Position numbers and translations under genes: made by a program
Origin: Nephrocerus scutellatus
Lineage: Eukaryota > Arthropoda > Insecta > Diptera > Pipunculidae
DNA length: 64,000 nt
Assembly (NCBI GenBank): GCA_947095585.1
Contig: OX352763.1
Coordinates: forward strand, 109,471,908-109,535,907
Reading direction: 5' to 3'
The notes under the pieces: model-generated
Seen by the model: the letters and a program-made list of their open reading frames with translations, nothing else
What the model was told of the DNA's origin: nothing
Databases searched by the model: none
Shown: positions 45,635 to 56,324 of the stretch, piece after piece
Position numbering within the stretch: position 1 is the stretch's first letter
Layout: every line of letters starts with the position of its first letter

Positions 45635-46175
45635 ATCTCTGTGTAATTTGCGTGTCTCATGAGATTCTATACATCACGATTACAAAGTCCTTAAATCTTT
45701 CCTGTGGTTTTTGCTGGCGTTGGCGAATTTCGTCGTCCAGGTGTTCCCAGTACCTGGTGGGCAGGAAGAACTGCTGTGAAAGCCTTCCAGCGGAACCACA
45801 ACAAGGTTCGGTCGCGGAGTAGTTCAGCCTTCGGAAGGAGGTCTCTGTTTGAGCAGTAGGCTTAAGCGAGTTGTTTCAGCCTTTCAACGAACAGAAGAGG
45901 TTCCTTAACACCATCGTATCTTACTGACCATTTTCTCACCTGGTCAATTATCTAAGCGTATATGATGTCACTGCCGTATCGGTCCTGCTCCGAGTATAAA
46001 ACACTTCGTGTGGTATCGGGGAAGCTGCCCTTACGACGCGTACTGTAGCTTTAGACGGGTTCAGAGTTATAAGGGGCAATGGCGATGGGCTGCGTCTGTG
46101 CCTCTCCTCTAATTCACTTAGGCGTATTTTGTCCTCTGACGTAACGTCTTGTCCTGAAACAAAAGTCTGATGTTT
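45635..46175 (-). mobile_element. Ty3/gypsy-like gag relic
   Basis: The minus strand reads, with frameshifts, DKIRLSELEERHRRSPSPLP (about 46,130), then FVERLKQLA near 45,880. Around 45,770-45,670 it reads FFLPTRYWEHLDDEIRQRQQ then KPQERFKDFV. The FLPxRYxxxLxxEIxxRxQ... ESFxDFV arrangement is the conserved end of a gypsy-type capsid (retrotransposon gag) domain. No zinc knuckle, protease or LTR was recognised. It is the only gypsy-like sequence in the window. Confidence 0.7.
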
Positions 46176-46189
46176 TTAAGAAGCATTTT

Positions 46190-46440
46190 CTCAAACAGCT
46201 TTGAGAGAATTGGCAATTTTTAAATTCTCTACATTAACTTCGCGTAACCGTGTATTTGTTTGTTTGTTTGTCATGGAATCTTGCGATAAATTTTTAACCC
46301 ACTTCTCACAGCCCAATTTCATTGAAATTTTGCACACATGCATATCTCCGATGACAACACTTTTTATTAAATTCTGGGGACCTTGGGGCCTCGGGGTCGG
46401 GGGGCTCCCATACAAATTTTTAAAAAAAAAACCCGTCACA
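46190..46440 (-). repeat. dispersed noncoding repeat inserted in family F
   Basis: Contains GGAATCTTGCGATAAATTTT, then TAACCCACTTCTCACAGCCC and AATTTCATTGAAATTTTGCA (46,275-46,340, plus strand). It ends at 46,205-46,245 with the TTAACTTCGCGT motif also found at 33.3 kb. The body recurs in reverse orientation at 62,035-62,140. A (TTTG)n/TTTGTTTG stretch lies at 46,256-46,272. Family F coding sequence starts immediately to the right at 46,441. Confidence 0.65.
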
Positions 46441-47185
46441 GTCACAGATAAGAGATCATTAAGAAAAATGAGAAAGAGTGTCGGGGACAAAACAGGGAAA
46501 CGCCAGAATTTAAGTGATGTACTATAGACGTGAAACCGTCCAATACAACTTGAATTGAGCGGTCGAAAAGATAGCTTCTAATCCAATGAAGCAGTTTTTC
46601 ATCGACTCCATAAGCACGCATTTTGGACAAAAGAGCTTGATGCCAAACTCTGTCAAATGCCTTAGAAATATCGAGTTCAACAGCTTTGCTTTAACCAAAT
46701 TGATGCAATGATTGGTTTCACTGTTCGGTGAGATATAGACCATCAAATCACCAGTAGAACGTTACCTACGAAATCCGTACTGCCGGTCACTAAGGATTTC
46801 GTTGGTTTCATGAGCTGAAAATTGATCAGCACTTCCATGATGATGGAAAGAATGGATTTAAGTGCTATGGGTCGGTATGAAGAAGGAGACGACGGCTGGC
46901 CTTTTTTCGGGTATGGGCTTGACAAAGGCTGTTTTCCAACTTCTCGGGAAGAGTCCAGAAGAATAGGATAGATGGAAAAGCTTACGCAATTGTAATGCCA
47001 GCTTGGAAGAACAACTCTTCAGAACTATAGGGGAAATACCATCTGGTCCAGCGGATTTGTGAGTGTTGAGATCATTTTAAACGCTAGCAACTGCACGAGT
47101 ACGAATGAATATCTGTCCCATAGAGTGTCAAATACTCGGAGGTGCAGGCGGTAGCAATGCTCAATCTGGAAGCGTGGAATTTAAA
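46441..47185 (-). mobile_element. CR1/Jockey-like family F, RT copy
   Basis: Minus strand. About 47,170-47,040 is the pre-RT part with the KSAGPDGISP-type block. 46,990-46,800 gives the RT start (fragments matching PISKKGQPSSPSSYRPIALK). 46,750-46,640 includes the VELDISKAFDRVWHQAL block with a frameshift. 46,630-46,520 reads MSKMRAYGVDEKLLHWIRSY, then RSIQVVLDGF. 46,490-46,445 is LFLIFLNDLLSVT. The FADD region is missing where the dispersed repeat starts. It closely matches the 36-38 kb copy. Confidence 0.82.
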
Positions 47186-47297
47186 AATTTAAAAAAATAT
47201 TAACATCGCGTCGTTGTTTGTGGCTTGTCGTAAAATTTTTATAGGTTGGTTTATTCACATTAAAAGGTTATTGCCACCATATTATAGTATTATATAG

Positions 47298-47563
47298 GTT
47301 TCCATTATTATTTGTCAATTTTTTTAAATACCATTTATGAATGGAGGCAATTGCCCACGAAAGATGGAGTGTCCGCCCTAAAGTCAAATCCAGTCATAGC
47401 CGAAAAACTTCTGTTGCTTGTTGGAGCAAATATGCTTTGCTTTGCTCTTTATTATTTTATTGATTTAGATAATAAGTCAATTAATGTTAAGCAACAAAGT
47501 AAAATAGAAACAGACATGGTTTCCCCTTTGGCATTGAGAAACCAACGTCTCGAAGAGCAATAA
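47298..47563 (+). CDS. unrecognised ORF, possible last exon
   Basis: An open stretch without an ATG at its start, bounded on the left by an AG acceptor-like TATATAG at 47,291-47,297 and on the right by a TAA at 47,561-47,563. It encodes about 87 residues: WRQLPTKDGVSALKSNPV, then a probable membrane helix (AEKLLLLVGANMLCFALYYF), then a charged tail ending PLALRNQRLEEQ. It has no match to any transposon family I know, and its composition is protein-like (varied residues, Asn/Lys/Asp balance) unlike its AT-rich surroundings. It could be a host exon, a retrocopy fragment or chance. Confidence 0.35.
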
Positions 47564-47924
47564 ATTTTTTTTACGAAAGTCGAGCGCGTGCGACAGGCCG
47601 ACAGCAAAAAAAACCGCGATTAGATATCTCTGCTCTTGTATACTACTGGACTTTGTTACTGATGTTTGGTTCTTCCGAGTTACTACCCCTTTCCCAAGCA
47701 CGTGTCACCAATATCACTTAATAAAATTTAATTGCTCTCAAGTATGGATTTTTTGTTAACAAATTTAATTAGATAACTAGTAATATTTGATGTGTAACGA
47801 TGCGATGCGATGTAAGGAAATACCAAATCATCTCATTTTGTATGGGAAATTTCAGTTTAAGGTCGACAATCAAACAAAAGTGGAAGGGAAGTGAAAAACG
47901 TACTTCCAGCTTTTAACGTTGCAC
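47564..47924. other. unassigned DNA
   Basis: If the preceding ORF is a terminal exon, this would be its 3-prime flank. I see no clear AATAAA close to the stop. Nothing else is recognisable up to the family C element. Confidence 0.4.
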
Positions 47925-49995
47925 ATTACATTGACTGTCGCCTTTTCGGAGCTTATAACCAATCCACTGCCACTTCCGTCGTTGGATGGTTGTGCCTATT
48001 GGTGCCTGACCCGTTCTCTGGTAAAGATGTTCGTTAGAGATACGGTTAGGCCAGAAAACCATTAAGAAGTTCCGTAGGTGCCTATTTACGAACTTTTGTA
48101 ATCTTTTCGTGATAGTAGTGCTAGTGCTCCACCCATACAAAAGCACAGATTCAACATTTGAACGGAACTATCGTAGCTTGGTGTTTAAGCTGATTGCACT
48201 GCTTCGCCAAATCATGGACATCAATTCAAACACTGATTTTTCTTTGCGGTTTCGGTTGACAATGTCCTGTTCGGTTTCGGTCGAGACAATACTCCCATAA
48301 TATTAGAAACTCTCTACTCTCTCTACCGGTTGTACAGCAATGTTAACTTGAGTTACTGAGTTAGTGAGTTGAGGTTGATGATTTTGGTTTTGCCAGTATT
48401 AATCTTCAAACCCGCAACATTTGCCTCCCTTTCCACATTTCTTGTCATTTGGTCCAGCTCGATAATCTTGTGTGAGAGTAAAAAAAACCTCGTCAGCGTA
48501 GTACAGATGTTTGAGTTGAGGTGTAAGAGTCCAACGAATTCCTCCGATTCCAGTAGATAAAGCTGCGCGAAACACATCGCCAATCACCAACAAAAAGAGT
48601 ATCGGCGATAGAATGCAACCTTGTCGAATTCCTCTGACAGCTTTCCTCTATGCAGCACATGACATTTAGATCCATCATAGGTTGCTTTAATAATAGCAAT
48701 TAGTTTGTCGGGTATACCTCTCCTGCGCAAGACGAGTCAGATAAACTATCAAACGCCTTCACCAAATCAATGAACAGCAGGTGCAGTGGTGACCGGAATT
48801 CAACGCACTGTTCAATAATGATCCGTAGGGTGTTGATGTAGTCTACACAGGAGGATCCAGTGCGGAAACCTGCTTGTTCAGCATCGAGTGTATTTTCCAG
48901 ATGTTCCTTAATTCGCTCAAGTACTACTTTGGCTATTACCTTTTCAACTGCAAGAAGAGCGCAAATGCCTCACCAGTTTTCGCACTCCATAACACTACCT
49001 TTACTATGGAGCTTGACAAACATTCCCTTCTTCCACTCGTCGGGGAAACTTTCTGCCTCCCAAGCTCTCTCTACGAAAGGATATAAAAGCTCTGCTGATG
49101 TAGTTGGAGCGGCACGCAGAAGCTCTGCGGGTATACCATCTAGTCCTACCGACTGGTTGTTCTTTAGTGCGTTGATCACGTTAGAGATCTCGTCTTTACT
49201 GGGAGTTGAGGTGCAAATGCGGGAAATTGTTACTTCCGGCAGCTCCGCCGGATTTGGGTGCATATCGTTGGCGAATACACGGCTAAGGACCGTAGAAAAA
49301 TGATCCTTCCATCGCTTGAGCTGATCCCCATCTAAAACGAGTACGGCATCATCTAGGCCTTTCACCGGATGTTGGCTAGAACGGTGACCACCTGTCAGCT
49401 CTGAGTCCTTCATTGTCGTTGCCTACCTTGCCATTCAAGTCTCCCATCACGATGAAGATATCTCTGTTTGGCGTTGCATTGTATACAGCGCTTAGCTGAT
49501 TGTAAAAGTTGTCCTTTTCATCCTCAGTCGAGGGATTCGTTTGGGCGTAGCACTGTATGATCGTGACGCGTCGTAATCTAGTCCGAAATCTGGACGATGA
49601 GATACTATCACCATGTGGGTGCCAGGAAATTAGGCCTCTGCGTGCTGTTGGCGTTAGCAGCAGACCCACTCCAGATTCACGGGACTGCCGGAGGGTTTGC
49701 CGGAGTAGAGTATCACAGTGTTACACGTTGGGGATTGGTACTCTCCCTCGTCGAACCATCTTACTTCACTCACTCCCAGTATGTCCAAATTATATCGAAG
49801 AAACTCACGTTCCACTTGAATAAATCTGCCATTTTGAGGTCCTTCACTCCCTGAGTCAAGGAGCGTCCTCAACTCACATTGCAGAAACCAATCTTATTCC
49901 GGGTACAATAGCCAAAAGTCGTCATTATTCGATCATTACATATCCGAGGCGTTGTGTCGGATTCAGTAGCGGACATTTTTCGGTACCGCAGGTTG
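47925..49995 (-). mobile_element. RTE-like family C, copy 2 (endonuclease and RT)
   Basis: Minus strand. 49,872-49,654 is the endonuclease start (VRTLLDSGSEGPQNGRFIQV, DILGVSEVRWFDEGEYQ). 49,640-49,430 continues it (SSSRFRTRLRRVTIIQCYAQ, FIVMGDLNGKVGNDN). A deletion at about 49,410 removes the rest of the endonuclease and part of the linker. 49,410-48,970 is the pre-RT and RT start (KDEISNVINALKNNQSVGLD, IPAELLRAAP, FPDEWKKGMFVKL). 48,950-48,600 is RT with frameshifts. 48,520-48,490 reads HLYYADEVFF, so YADD has become YADE. 48,450-47,930 is the thumb to QRRKWQWIGYKLRKG. Its 3-prime end is cut. Confidence 0.88.
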
Positions 49996-51689
49996 CTAAC
50001 CAACGTTACCTAAACTAGAAACGCTAGACCGTTCGCACTTGCAATTTTAGCCTACATATATAAGGATTTATACACATAGTTGCCCGCGGACCACCGCTAA
50101 GAGGTAAAGCAAGCACTACTCACGAACTTGATTGTTGCGCTACTTTCTCAAACCAAGTTTTGAGCAGTCAGTAGTTTCCCGATCAATCGCAATGCAGATC
50201 AATAAAACTACTTGGTTAAAATTAAATTTTTCGTGTTATTTTTCACAATTTCAAGTTCTATCGGACCTTAAAAGAACACCTTTTAGAAAGCTGACACAGA
50301 AGAGTTGGTCGACCAGGCGGAACAGTTGAGGAGAATTGGCGGTAGCAGAAGAGAGCTGTAGCACATTTTCAGAGCCCCCACTGAATTGCGCATAGGTGTA
50401 GTAGAGGCCCTAAAAGGACATTGAAGGAAAAACAGTACATCAGTTCAAGTAAAATTGTTACGAATTTCCCGCCACTTATTCCATTAGGTCACACTCTATC
50501 CATTAATAAATGCTGTCTGAAGATTTACCTGGAAAATGTTATCACAAAAGTAATCGACGATAAAGATTTCGATATAAAAAGATAAGAAGTTCAAGAATGG
50601 GCGACTGCAAATAGAAATTTCATGATTTCGTAATACGTTTTTTTATCAAATTGTCGCAGATTTTACAGAGAAAAGAGAAATGAGTTCATTTACAACAAAT
50701 TATTTTTAAACAAAGGAAAGAATCGGAGTTTGTAAGAAACTACAAAAGAAATAGAGAAAGAAAAGAAAGGACATTTAAGCGAGCAAACAAACAAAACGAC
50801 AAATAACCCCACCGGCAACAGGTCCTTTTGCTTTAAATCGATTTCGATGAAACTTTACTGTTACCAACACAAAAGAGGTGAAGTTTTCAATAAGGGTGAA
50901 GACTTCTGTTACACCCATTTTGTATGTGTGCAAAAGAGAGAGAGATAAAACGCGAGACCGTTGAGAGTTTTACGCTTTTTTATTTTTGTTCCATCCCTTT
51001 AGTGCGAATTCTTTAAAAATAGCATCGTAAACAGGACATTGTACTTTTTTAAAAAACAACAGCAATTGCTAGAAGTCATTGTCCTTTTTATTTTACTACC
51101 TACGTAGAAGATAGACAACGAAAAATGTAAGGATACTCTTTGTGTGGTGGTTGTGCGAACAGAGATAGAAAAAAGGGGAGAAACATCGGTAACATGCACT
51201 TTAAAATGGCTCTGGTACATTGCATTAATAATTTGAAAATATTATTTATATAAAAGGACAAAGAGTGCATAGCAGTACAACGCTAAATGGATCAAGGATT
51301 CTTTTTCCTTTCCGCGCAATATCTGGCATTTTTCCCACCTCGATGATATTTGGCTCATCTATTGTTTGCAAGGATATCAGTTGGGAGAAATTTTCATTCA
51401 ACGAACGAATGCGTACTGTAACAGAAATTTATTAATTTCAACGGAAAAGTACTTAAGGCGGGTGACATTTCTTCTCGCCCTCAGCACAAATCAATATTAG
51501 ATGGAAGCAATAAAATAATGGAGAGAAATATTGGTAAAAAAACAACACGAACATCCTGCAAAAGTTTCTTAATTAAAAAAAAACCAAAAGATATATGCGT
51601 TCCGGTAACTGTTGCTAGTAGCTACAATTTAACTCCTCCTAGAGCACAGGGCAACAACCAGTTCTTTGCAAGTCTCTCTGTTCGCAGCA
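49996..51689. other. unassigned DNA
   Basis: No recognisable coding domain. 50,825-50,870 (TTTAAATCGATTTCGATGAA, ACTTTACTG) carries the AAAT-GATTTCxATGAAA theme seen in dispersed repeats at 34.2, 46.3 and 62.1 kb. Open frames at 50,132-50,329, 50,999-51,220 and 51,518-51,700 show no motif. Confidence 0.45.
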
Positions 51690-52545
51690 CGATACCTTAG
51701 CTGTTGCCTCGATGTCAAATTCTGGGAATGAGCTTTCTTCAAGACAGTTGACCTCCATGTTGTTTAACGCCTACCAAATCGCCTTGCATCTTGAGGATTC
51801 CCTTCGAAGCACTGCTTGGATATGTTGTCATCTGGTTTCCTCAGGGTGTGCCCAATCCAGCGCCATTTCATTTGCTTTATGTTCACATCCACTTTTGTTT
51901 GTCCAGTCCTAAGACACAGTTCACTGTTGAAAATCGTTGGCGGTTACCGGATTGTTAGTATATAACGCAGACACCGATTTACAAAACTAGTAACCTGTTG
52001 AAGATGTTGGCAGAACATTTTCACGTTCTACAGGCACGGATTTGACGTCGGATTCAAACTGTTTTATTTTGTTGTGATATTTTGCTGGCCTGCACTACGG
52101 TTAATAGTTAATTATTCTATTGCCGACGTTCAGGCCCACTCCACCGTCGAGTGACACTCAGACTACTCAGACATCAGTTAAACTTTGTGACCTCTTCTAT
52201 GGTCTCTTCTCTCAGAACAACCAGCTCTGTTTTTGCTTTTGGCTAGTGTGCATTATTTTTGTCCTTTTTGCCACTACCCATTTCAGTTGAAGCGATTGAC
52301 ACATTCGGGTAAGGGCACCAGTATTATTTTCCAGGACACAAATAGCTTATAGCTTAGCTTATCAAACGGACTCCATTGGATAACAAGTCCTTCGTTTGTA
52401 CCCACCGTGACAGTCTTCTATGCCTCACTCTTTTTTGCACTTCAAAGGCATTGAAAAGCTGGCCAATTTTGGAAATGAAATGAGCGGAGATACAACGCCA
52501 ATTATTGCAGTTCGCCTTTCTTAGCTTGACAAAAACTCAGTCCCT
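51690..52545 (-). mobile_element. RTE-like family H relic
   Basis: Minus strand. 52,540-52,450 reads KLRKANCNNWRCISAHFISK, equivalent to the KKGDLxxCxNWRGISLLxxxSK block at the start of RT in RTE-like elements. Most of RT is then missing. 51,900-51,720 reads KQMKWRWIGHTLRKPDDNIS, then KQCFEGNPQDA and TTWRSTV, the standard C-terminal block (RRWRWIGHxLR...TWRRxV). 52,230-51,960 is the thumb/connection, broken by stops. The residues differ from those of families B and C at the same positions, so it is a separate family. Confidence 0.7.
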
Positions 52546-53029
52546 CCATTCCCTGAAAAAGGTTTCGTTCTCCCAAACAGCCTAAAGAAGCGGAAACAAA
52601 ATACAGGCTATCCAGGGATTTGCTTTCAGAAACTATCAATTTCAAAAAATGTCGTTTAAGTAGAAATACAAGTAACAATAACAAAGCTGATGGTAAAAAT
52701 CAGCACTATCCGTGGCAGAATCATAAATAGCGCAGAGGTGCAACGAAGCCTTAAAAATACTTTTGTATACTTTGAATAATTTGAATTAAAAAGAGATTAA
52801 GTTGTGTGAAGGACTGTAAAACCTTTTATATTTCCCTTTGATTGCCTTTATTGGCCATACAATCCACGAGCGGAAGAACGATAACTTAATTATAAGCCTT
52901 TCAATATTTCAACACGTTCTAAAATGATATTTTCATATTGATATTCAACAAAAATTGGAGAGACTTGATGCACGATGTGATCTTACACTTAGGTGTAGAA
53001 AATTAACTCAGCACCACTTAGTGAATCTC
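52546..53029. other. unassigned DNA
   Basis: Nothing recognised on either strand. The sequence may include decayed parts of the flanking RT elements, but no motif supports that. Confidence 0.4.
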
Positions 53030-53190
53030 TTTACATCTTAGAACAATATTCTAAGCAAATAACCTCGCCAATATACAATATAAGATCGTAAGACATAAGG
53101 AGACTGCGAAAATTTCTGTGTTGATAAATAAATAAAAGAAAAAGTATTGGGCTGAAATGGCTACCTTGTGGGACACCATATATAGGCACA
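53030..53190 (-). mobile_element. Jockey/CR1-like RT scrap
   Basis: The minus strand reads IYGVPQGSHFSPILFLLFI, then NFRSLLMSYDLI. This is the (S/G)VPQGSxLGPxLFxLFIND block of Jockey/CR1-type RT, followed by a decayed active-site area. It is about 50 codons. It is not the same family as J: the residues after LFI differ. Confidence 0.6.
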
Positions 53191-53591
53191 AATATCTATA
53201 GGTAAAATGAAAGCGATTTTAACCAATTTACCCTATTCTTTACCAATTCAAGAGTTTGAGTTTGAGAGCAAAAGGACTTTCTGGTTATAGCAATGTATTC
53301 CAATAAAAATGTGTCCCTAACGCTATTTTGTGAATTAAATGGACAGAACCGTAATAAAGGTCTAATTGGGGTAGGTAGGTTGCATTTAGGGCCTGGCATC
53401 AAATTTATTTACTTTTAGCTGTAGAACTAACAGACAGACGGACCGTCAAACTACCAAAAACGTGTACTTCACTAGGTTTTAAATGTGTGGGGTGTTTGGG
53501 GTATATATGAAATCAATACTTATCAGTATCAATAATTAAAAGGTAACATAAGAACTTTTTCTTTAAAAAAAAGCTGGGCTAACTCGGACCA

Positions 53592-53631
<40 letters not shown>

Positions 53632-54002
53632 AGAGACTTATTGCCAAGGGAGGACTCCCTGAATAACTTGCGACTTGCCGGGGGAAGGGGAAAAAACAAA
53701 TAAACTTTAAGTGCGTATCTGGATGGGATCGGTCTTCCCCGAAGATATCAAATGAAACGCAATTTTTTAACCTATACAACCATTGATATAGCGATATGGC
53801 ATCAAATGGGATCGCTCTTGTCTGTAGAACGGATAGACGGACGAACATTTCTTTTTATTATGTACACACGCTAGAGGGATTTGCACGTTTGGATTGTCTC
53901 AACCCTGGGATATTTTTCCAGTGGACCAGACGAAGTTTGTTTTACCATTTGTTAATCAGCGCTATGGCAGCAGCCCAGTTTACACCACAGTAGGATTCAG
54001 GC
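53191..54002. repeat. poly-T run and flanking dispersed-repeat-like DNA
   Basis: An uninterrupted run of 32 T lies at 53,596-53,627. On the minus strand it is a poly-A and could mark the end of a retroposed copy lying to its right (53,628-53,830), but no coding sequence shows this. CTGTAGAACTAACAGACAGA, CGGACCG at 53,420 and CTGTAGAACGGATAGACGGA, CGAAC at 53,820 are similar and hint at two copies of one noncoding repeat. Confidence 0.5.
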
Positions 54003-54489
54003 TCTGAACAGGCCCTGACTAGTTCATCTGACGATTCGTTGCCTGCAATTCCTTGATGACCATGGATCCATCCGAATTCACCCTGTTATGTCTGGCAAGG
54101 GATTGCAATGCATCGTAGCAGCATTTAACTGATAGAGAGTCCATTAAGTTGGACGACAGCGCTCTAAGTGCTGCCTGGCTAAAATAATATATATTCTCGC
54201 GTACTTAATGCCATTAATAAGGTTAATCTGTGAACCAGGCCAGACCTATAGCATCCGGTGGGCGTTCCGGCATTGCAGTGGACCAGTTTGCACAGTCCAA
54301 TATTGCTACCTCAAATAACCTGTCGAAAAAGTACTCCCTGACTATATTATAGTGCAGAACGTCATGTTCTTTCAGGAATTGAATCAAGAAATTTTAGGTG
54401 TCCCACATGGTGACCTGTTTTGTACTTGTATTCTAGTTGCAAAATAATAGCACATCTAGCGGCCGTCTTCCCAATGAAGATTTGCAAGG
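54003..54489 (-). mobile_element. LOA/R1-like family D fragment
   Basis: The same sequence as 44,400-45,015 in the opposite orientation: ATTCGTTGCCTGCAATTCCT (the GIAGNE block), GATTGCAATGCATCGTAGCA, then AGTCCATTAAGTTGGACGAC (SSNLMDSL), and the TCTAGCGGCCGTCTTCCCAA block (RKTAARC). The start of RNase H has an internal deletion near 54,190-54,200. It is non-functional. It is joined to a plus-strand family A copy at about 54,490. Confidence 0.78.
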
Positions 54490-55504
54490 GTAAAAGCCCT
54501 CCACGAGGTAGTACGCAAAATTTAACGCTCCCTTCATTTCAACAACTCACCCTGGCCACCTTTAGGGGTGGATCAACTCTTAATACTGTGGATAATCTCC
54601 ATGCTAAGTAGCAGGGTGATCCATGGCAATCTAGGCAGTAGCAGTACCAAATCAGTCGACATAGGCAGGGAGGGGTGATACTGCCACTACTGTGGCTGTG
54701 GTAAAAAACAAGGTCTTCAGGACACTTGAGATGGACAGGACGAAAGTTGTTGCGTATGCAGACAACGTGGTGATGCATGTGTCAGGACAGTATCCTTCCT
54801 TGAATAGTGAAATGAAGGGTTATCTACTGGGCTACCGGATATTGCATGGGAGTTAACTCTTGCAAAACTGAAATGGTATAAGACCAGAAGCTGTTGGCAA
54901 AACTGGAGCACTTCGGCCCTGTTCCACCGATGCTCTAAGCACAATCCAACACTTAATACCTCCCGACCTATTTATTAAATACAGCGCGGTCCGGATCAAA
55001 GAATCTGGGTGATTGGTTACCAAACCATACATACGGCCACTCCCATATACTGCAGTTGTAACCAAAAGAGATGGTACCATCTTCAATCGATTAATGCAGT
55101 CTTAAACTTCACTTCAATCTTAGCTTTGGTGTAGATTTTCAAACTCAAGAAAGTTGGAAGAAGGGGAGAGCTGTAGGTCTTTTTGATGTAACTCTGTTCA
55201 CCGATGGATCCAAGATGAGCAATGGAGTCGGTGCTGGAGTTTACTGTGAAAACCTTAACCTATAAAGGTCCTACAAGCTAACTGATACTGCTAATATCTT
55301 TCAGGCGGAGATCTTAGCAATAAGAGAAGCATGCAGGGCCCTATCTCACAATACCATAAAAGCAACAGTTCCAAGTTCCAAACTCGCCAGGCAGTGCCAT
55401 GCCGAACTGGCTTCAATAAGCCAATGCATGAACTTGACCCTAGTTTTGATGCCGGGGCACAGCGACATTGACGTCGCGGTAATAAAAAAGCAGACGTACT
55501 TTTT
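54490..55504 (+). mobile_element. LOA-like family A copy
   Basis: Plus strand. 54,500-54,560 holds the ALHEVV block. 54,640-54,700 is a decayed KGTPQGG block. 54,730-54,780 reads KVVAYADNVVMHV, so YADD has become YADN. The connection is at 54,890-55,080. 55,140-55,260 reads LFTDGSKMSNGVGAGVYCEN. 55,300-55,340 gives the second acidic block (FQAEILAIREACRAL). 55,360-55,480 has the end of RNase H (LVLMPGHSDIDVAVIKKQTY). Each domain is shortened by deletions. It stops at 55,504 where a minus-strand family F tail begins. Confidence 0.82.
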
Positions 55505-55665
55505 TTTATAATTCGCGCACGCTTAAAGGGGTTCACACACTTATAATGCTCGGCTACATGCTTGGCACAGCGTGGGCGTTAAGGAAAAGGAGGAAAAAAT
55601 AGAAGAGGTCTATAAGCTTGTATTTTGAATGTCTGTGGATTATAGTGATTCGATATCGTACCTCA
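55505..55665 (-). mobile_element. CR1/Jockey-like family F, 3-prime end
   Basis: Reverse complement of the family F end at 38.05-38.19 kb: AAAGGGGTTCACACACTTAT, GGCACAGCGTGGGCGTTAAG and GAGGTCTATAAGCTTGTATT. Only the last codons and the untranslated end are present, as at 33.4-33.68 kb. Of the four F copies in the window, three preserve this end. Confidence 0.78.
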
Positions 55666-55910
55666 ATGCTACAGGTTGGATATAACTATGTGACTGGTGA
55701 CTGGGAATGCCTTACAATACCTTTTGCAGAAACTCCTTGGATGTGACATTTGTCTGGTGACTGGGAATGCCTTACAAAAACTTTTGCAGGAGCTCCTTGG
55801 GCTTCTTGAGGCTCTCCATTTCCGCAAACTGCGTAATTCCTTCTTTTCTAAATTGAAGGAACTTTCAAAGTACGGCAACAGGTTGGATATAACTATACAC
55901 AACCATCTTT
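55640..55910 (+). repeat. short tandem duplication and repeated AGGTTGGATATAACTA motif
   Basis: GGTGACTGGGAATGCCTTAC then a ..CTTTTGCAG...CTCCTTGG segment occurs twice in a row (55,693-55,744 and 55,755-55,799). ACAGGTTGGATATAACTAT occurs at 55,672 and 55,880. The left motif (TCGTACCTCAATGCTACAGG) also matches 23,840-23,870. Origin unknown. Confidence 0.6.
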
Positions 55911-56324
55911 CTTTCCATTAGATCTCCTGAGGACTGTGGTAACAGTTTCTAATGGTGCAAGGGTAGTACTAGTTTTGGTATAACTCTGCCTTGCTACGAG
56001 GGTAGTATGCAGTTCGGGAGCCCGGGTAAAGGAGGAGGATTTGAGGCGACGGACTTGTCCTAACCTTATGAATCTACAACCAAAACGTTACTACCCCGGT
56101 TGTAGATCTCCAAATATGATAATGAGGGTGAGGGTTATTTTAAATTTATTATCACACAAAAAGTAATTCACTGAAACACCCCCGCATCACCAACAGTTAA
56201 AATCTTAAGCTTCCAAAGACAAAGTGCCCAAGTTTCTCACACTCCCTCATTTATTTATGTCTGATTCAATAACAATATCCTTCCAAATACTATTTTCTGT
56301 AAGTTGTTTATAATGTAAAATAAT
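55911..56324. other. unassigned DNA
   Basis: No recognisable feature. TTGTAGATCTCCAAATATGA near 56,099 loosely recalls the family B tail (TTGTAGAGCCAAATATGATG) and may be a very short relic, but the preceding sequence does not confirm it. Confidence 0.4.

Noticed and set aside
48860..49303. 147-codon plus-strand open frame
   Set aside because: Antisense shadow of the family C RT on the minus strand. Ser/Arg/Leu-rich without domains.
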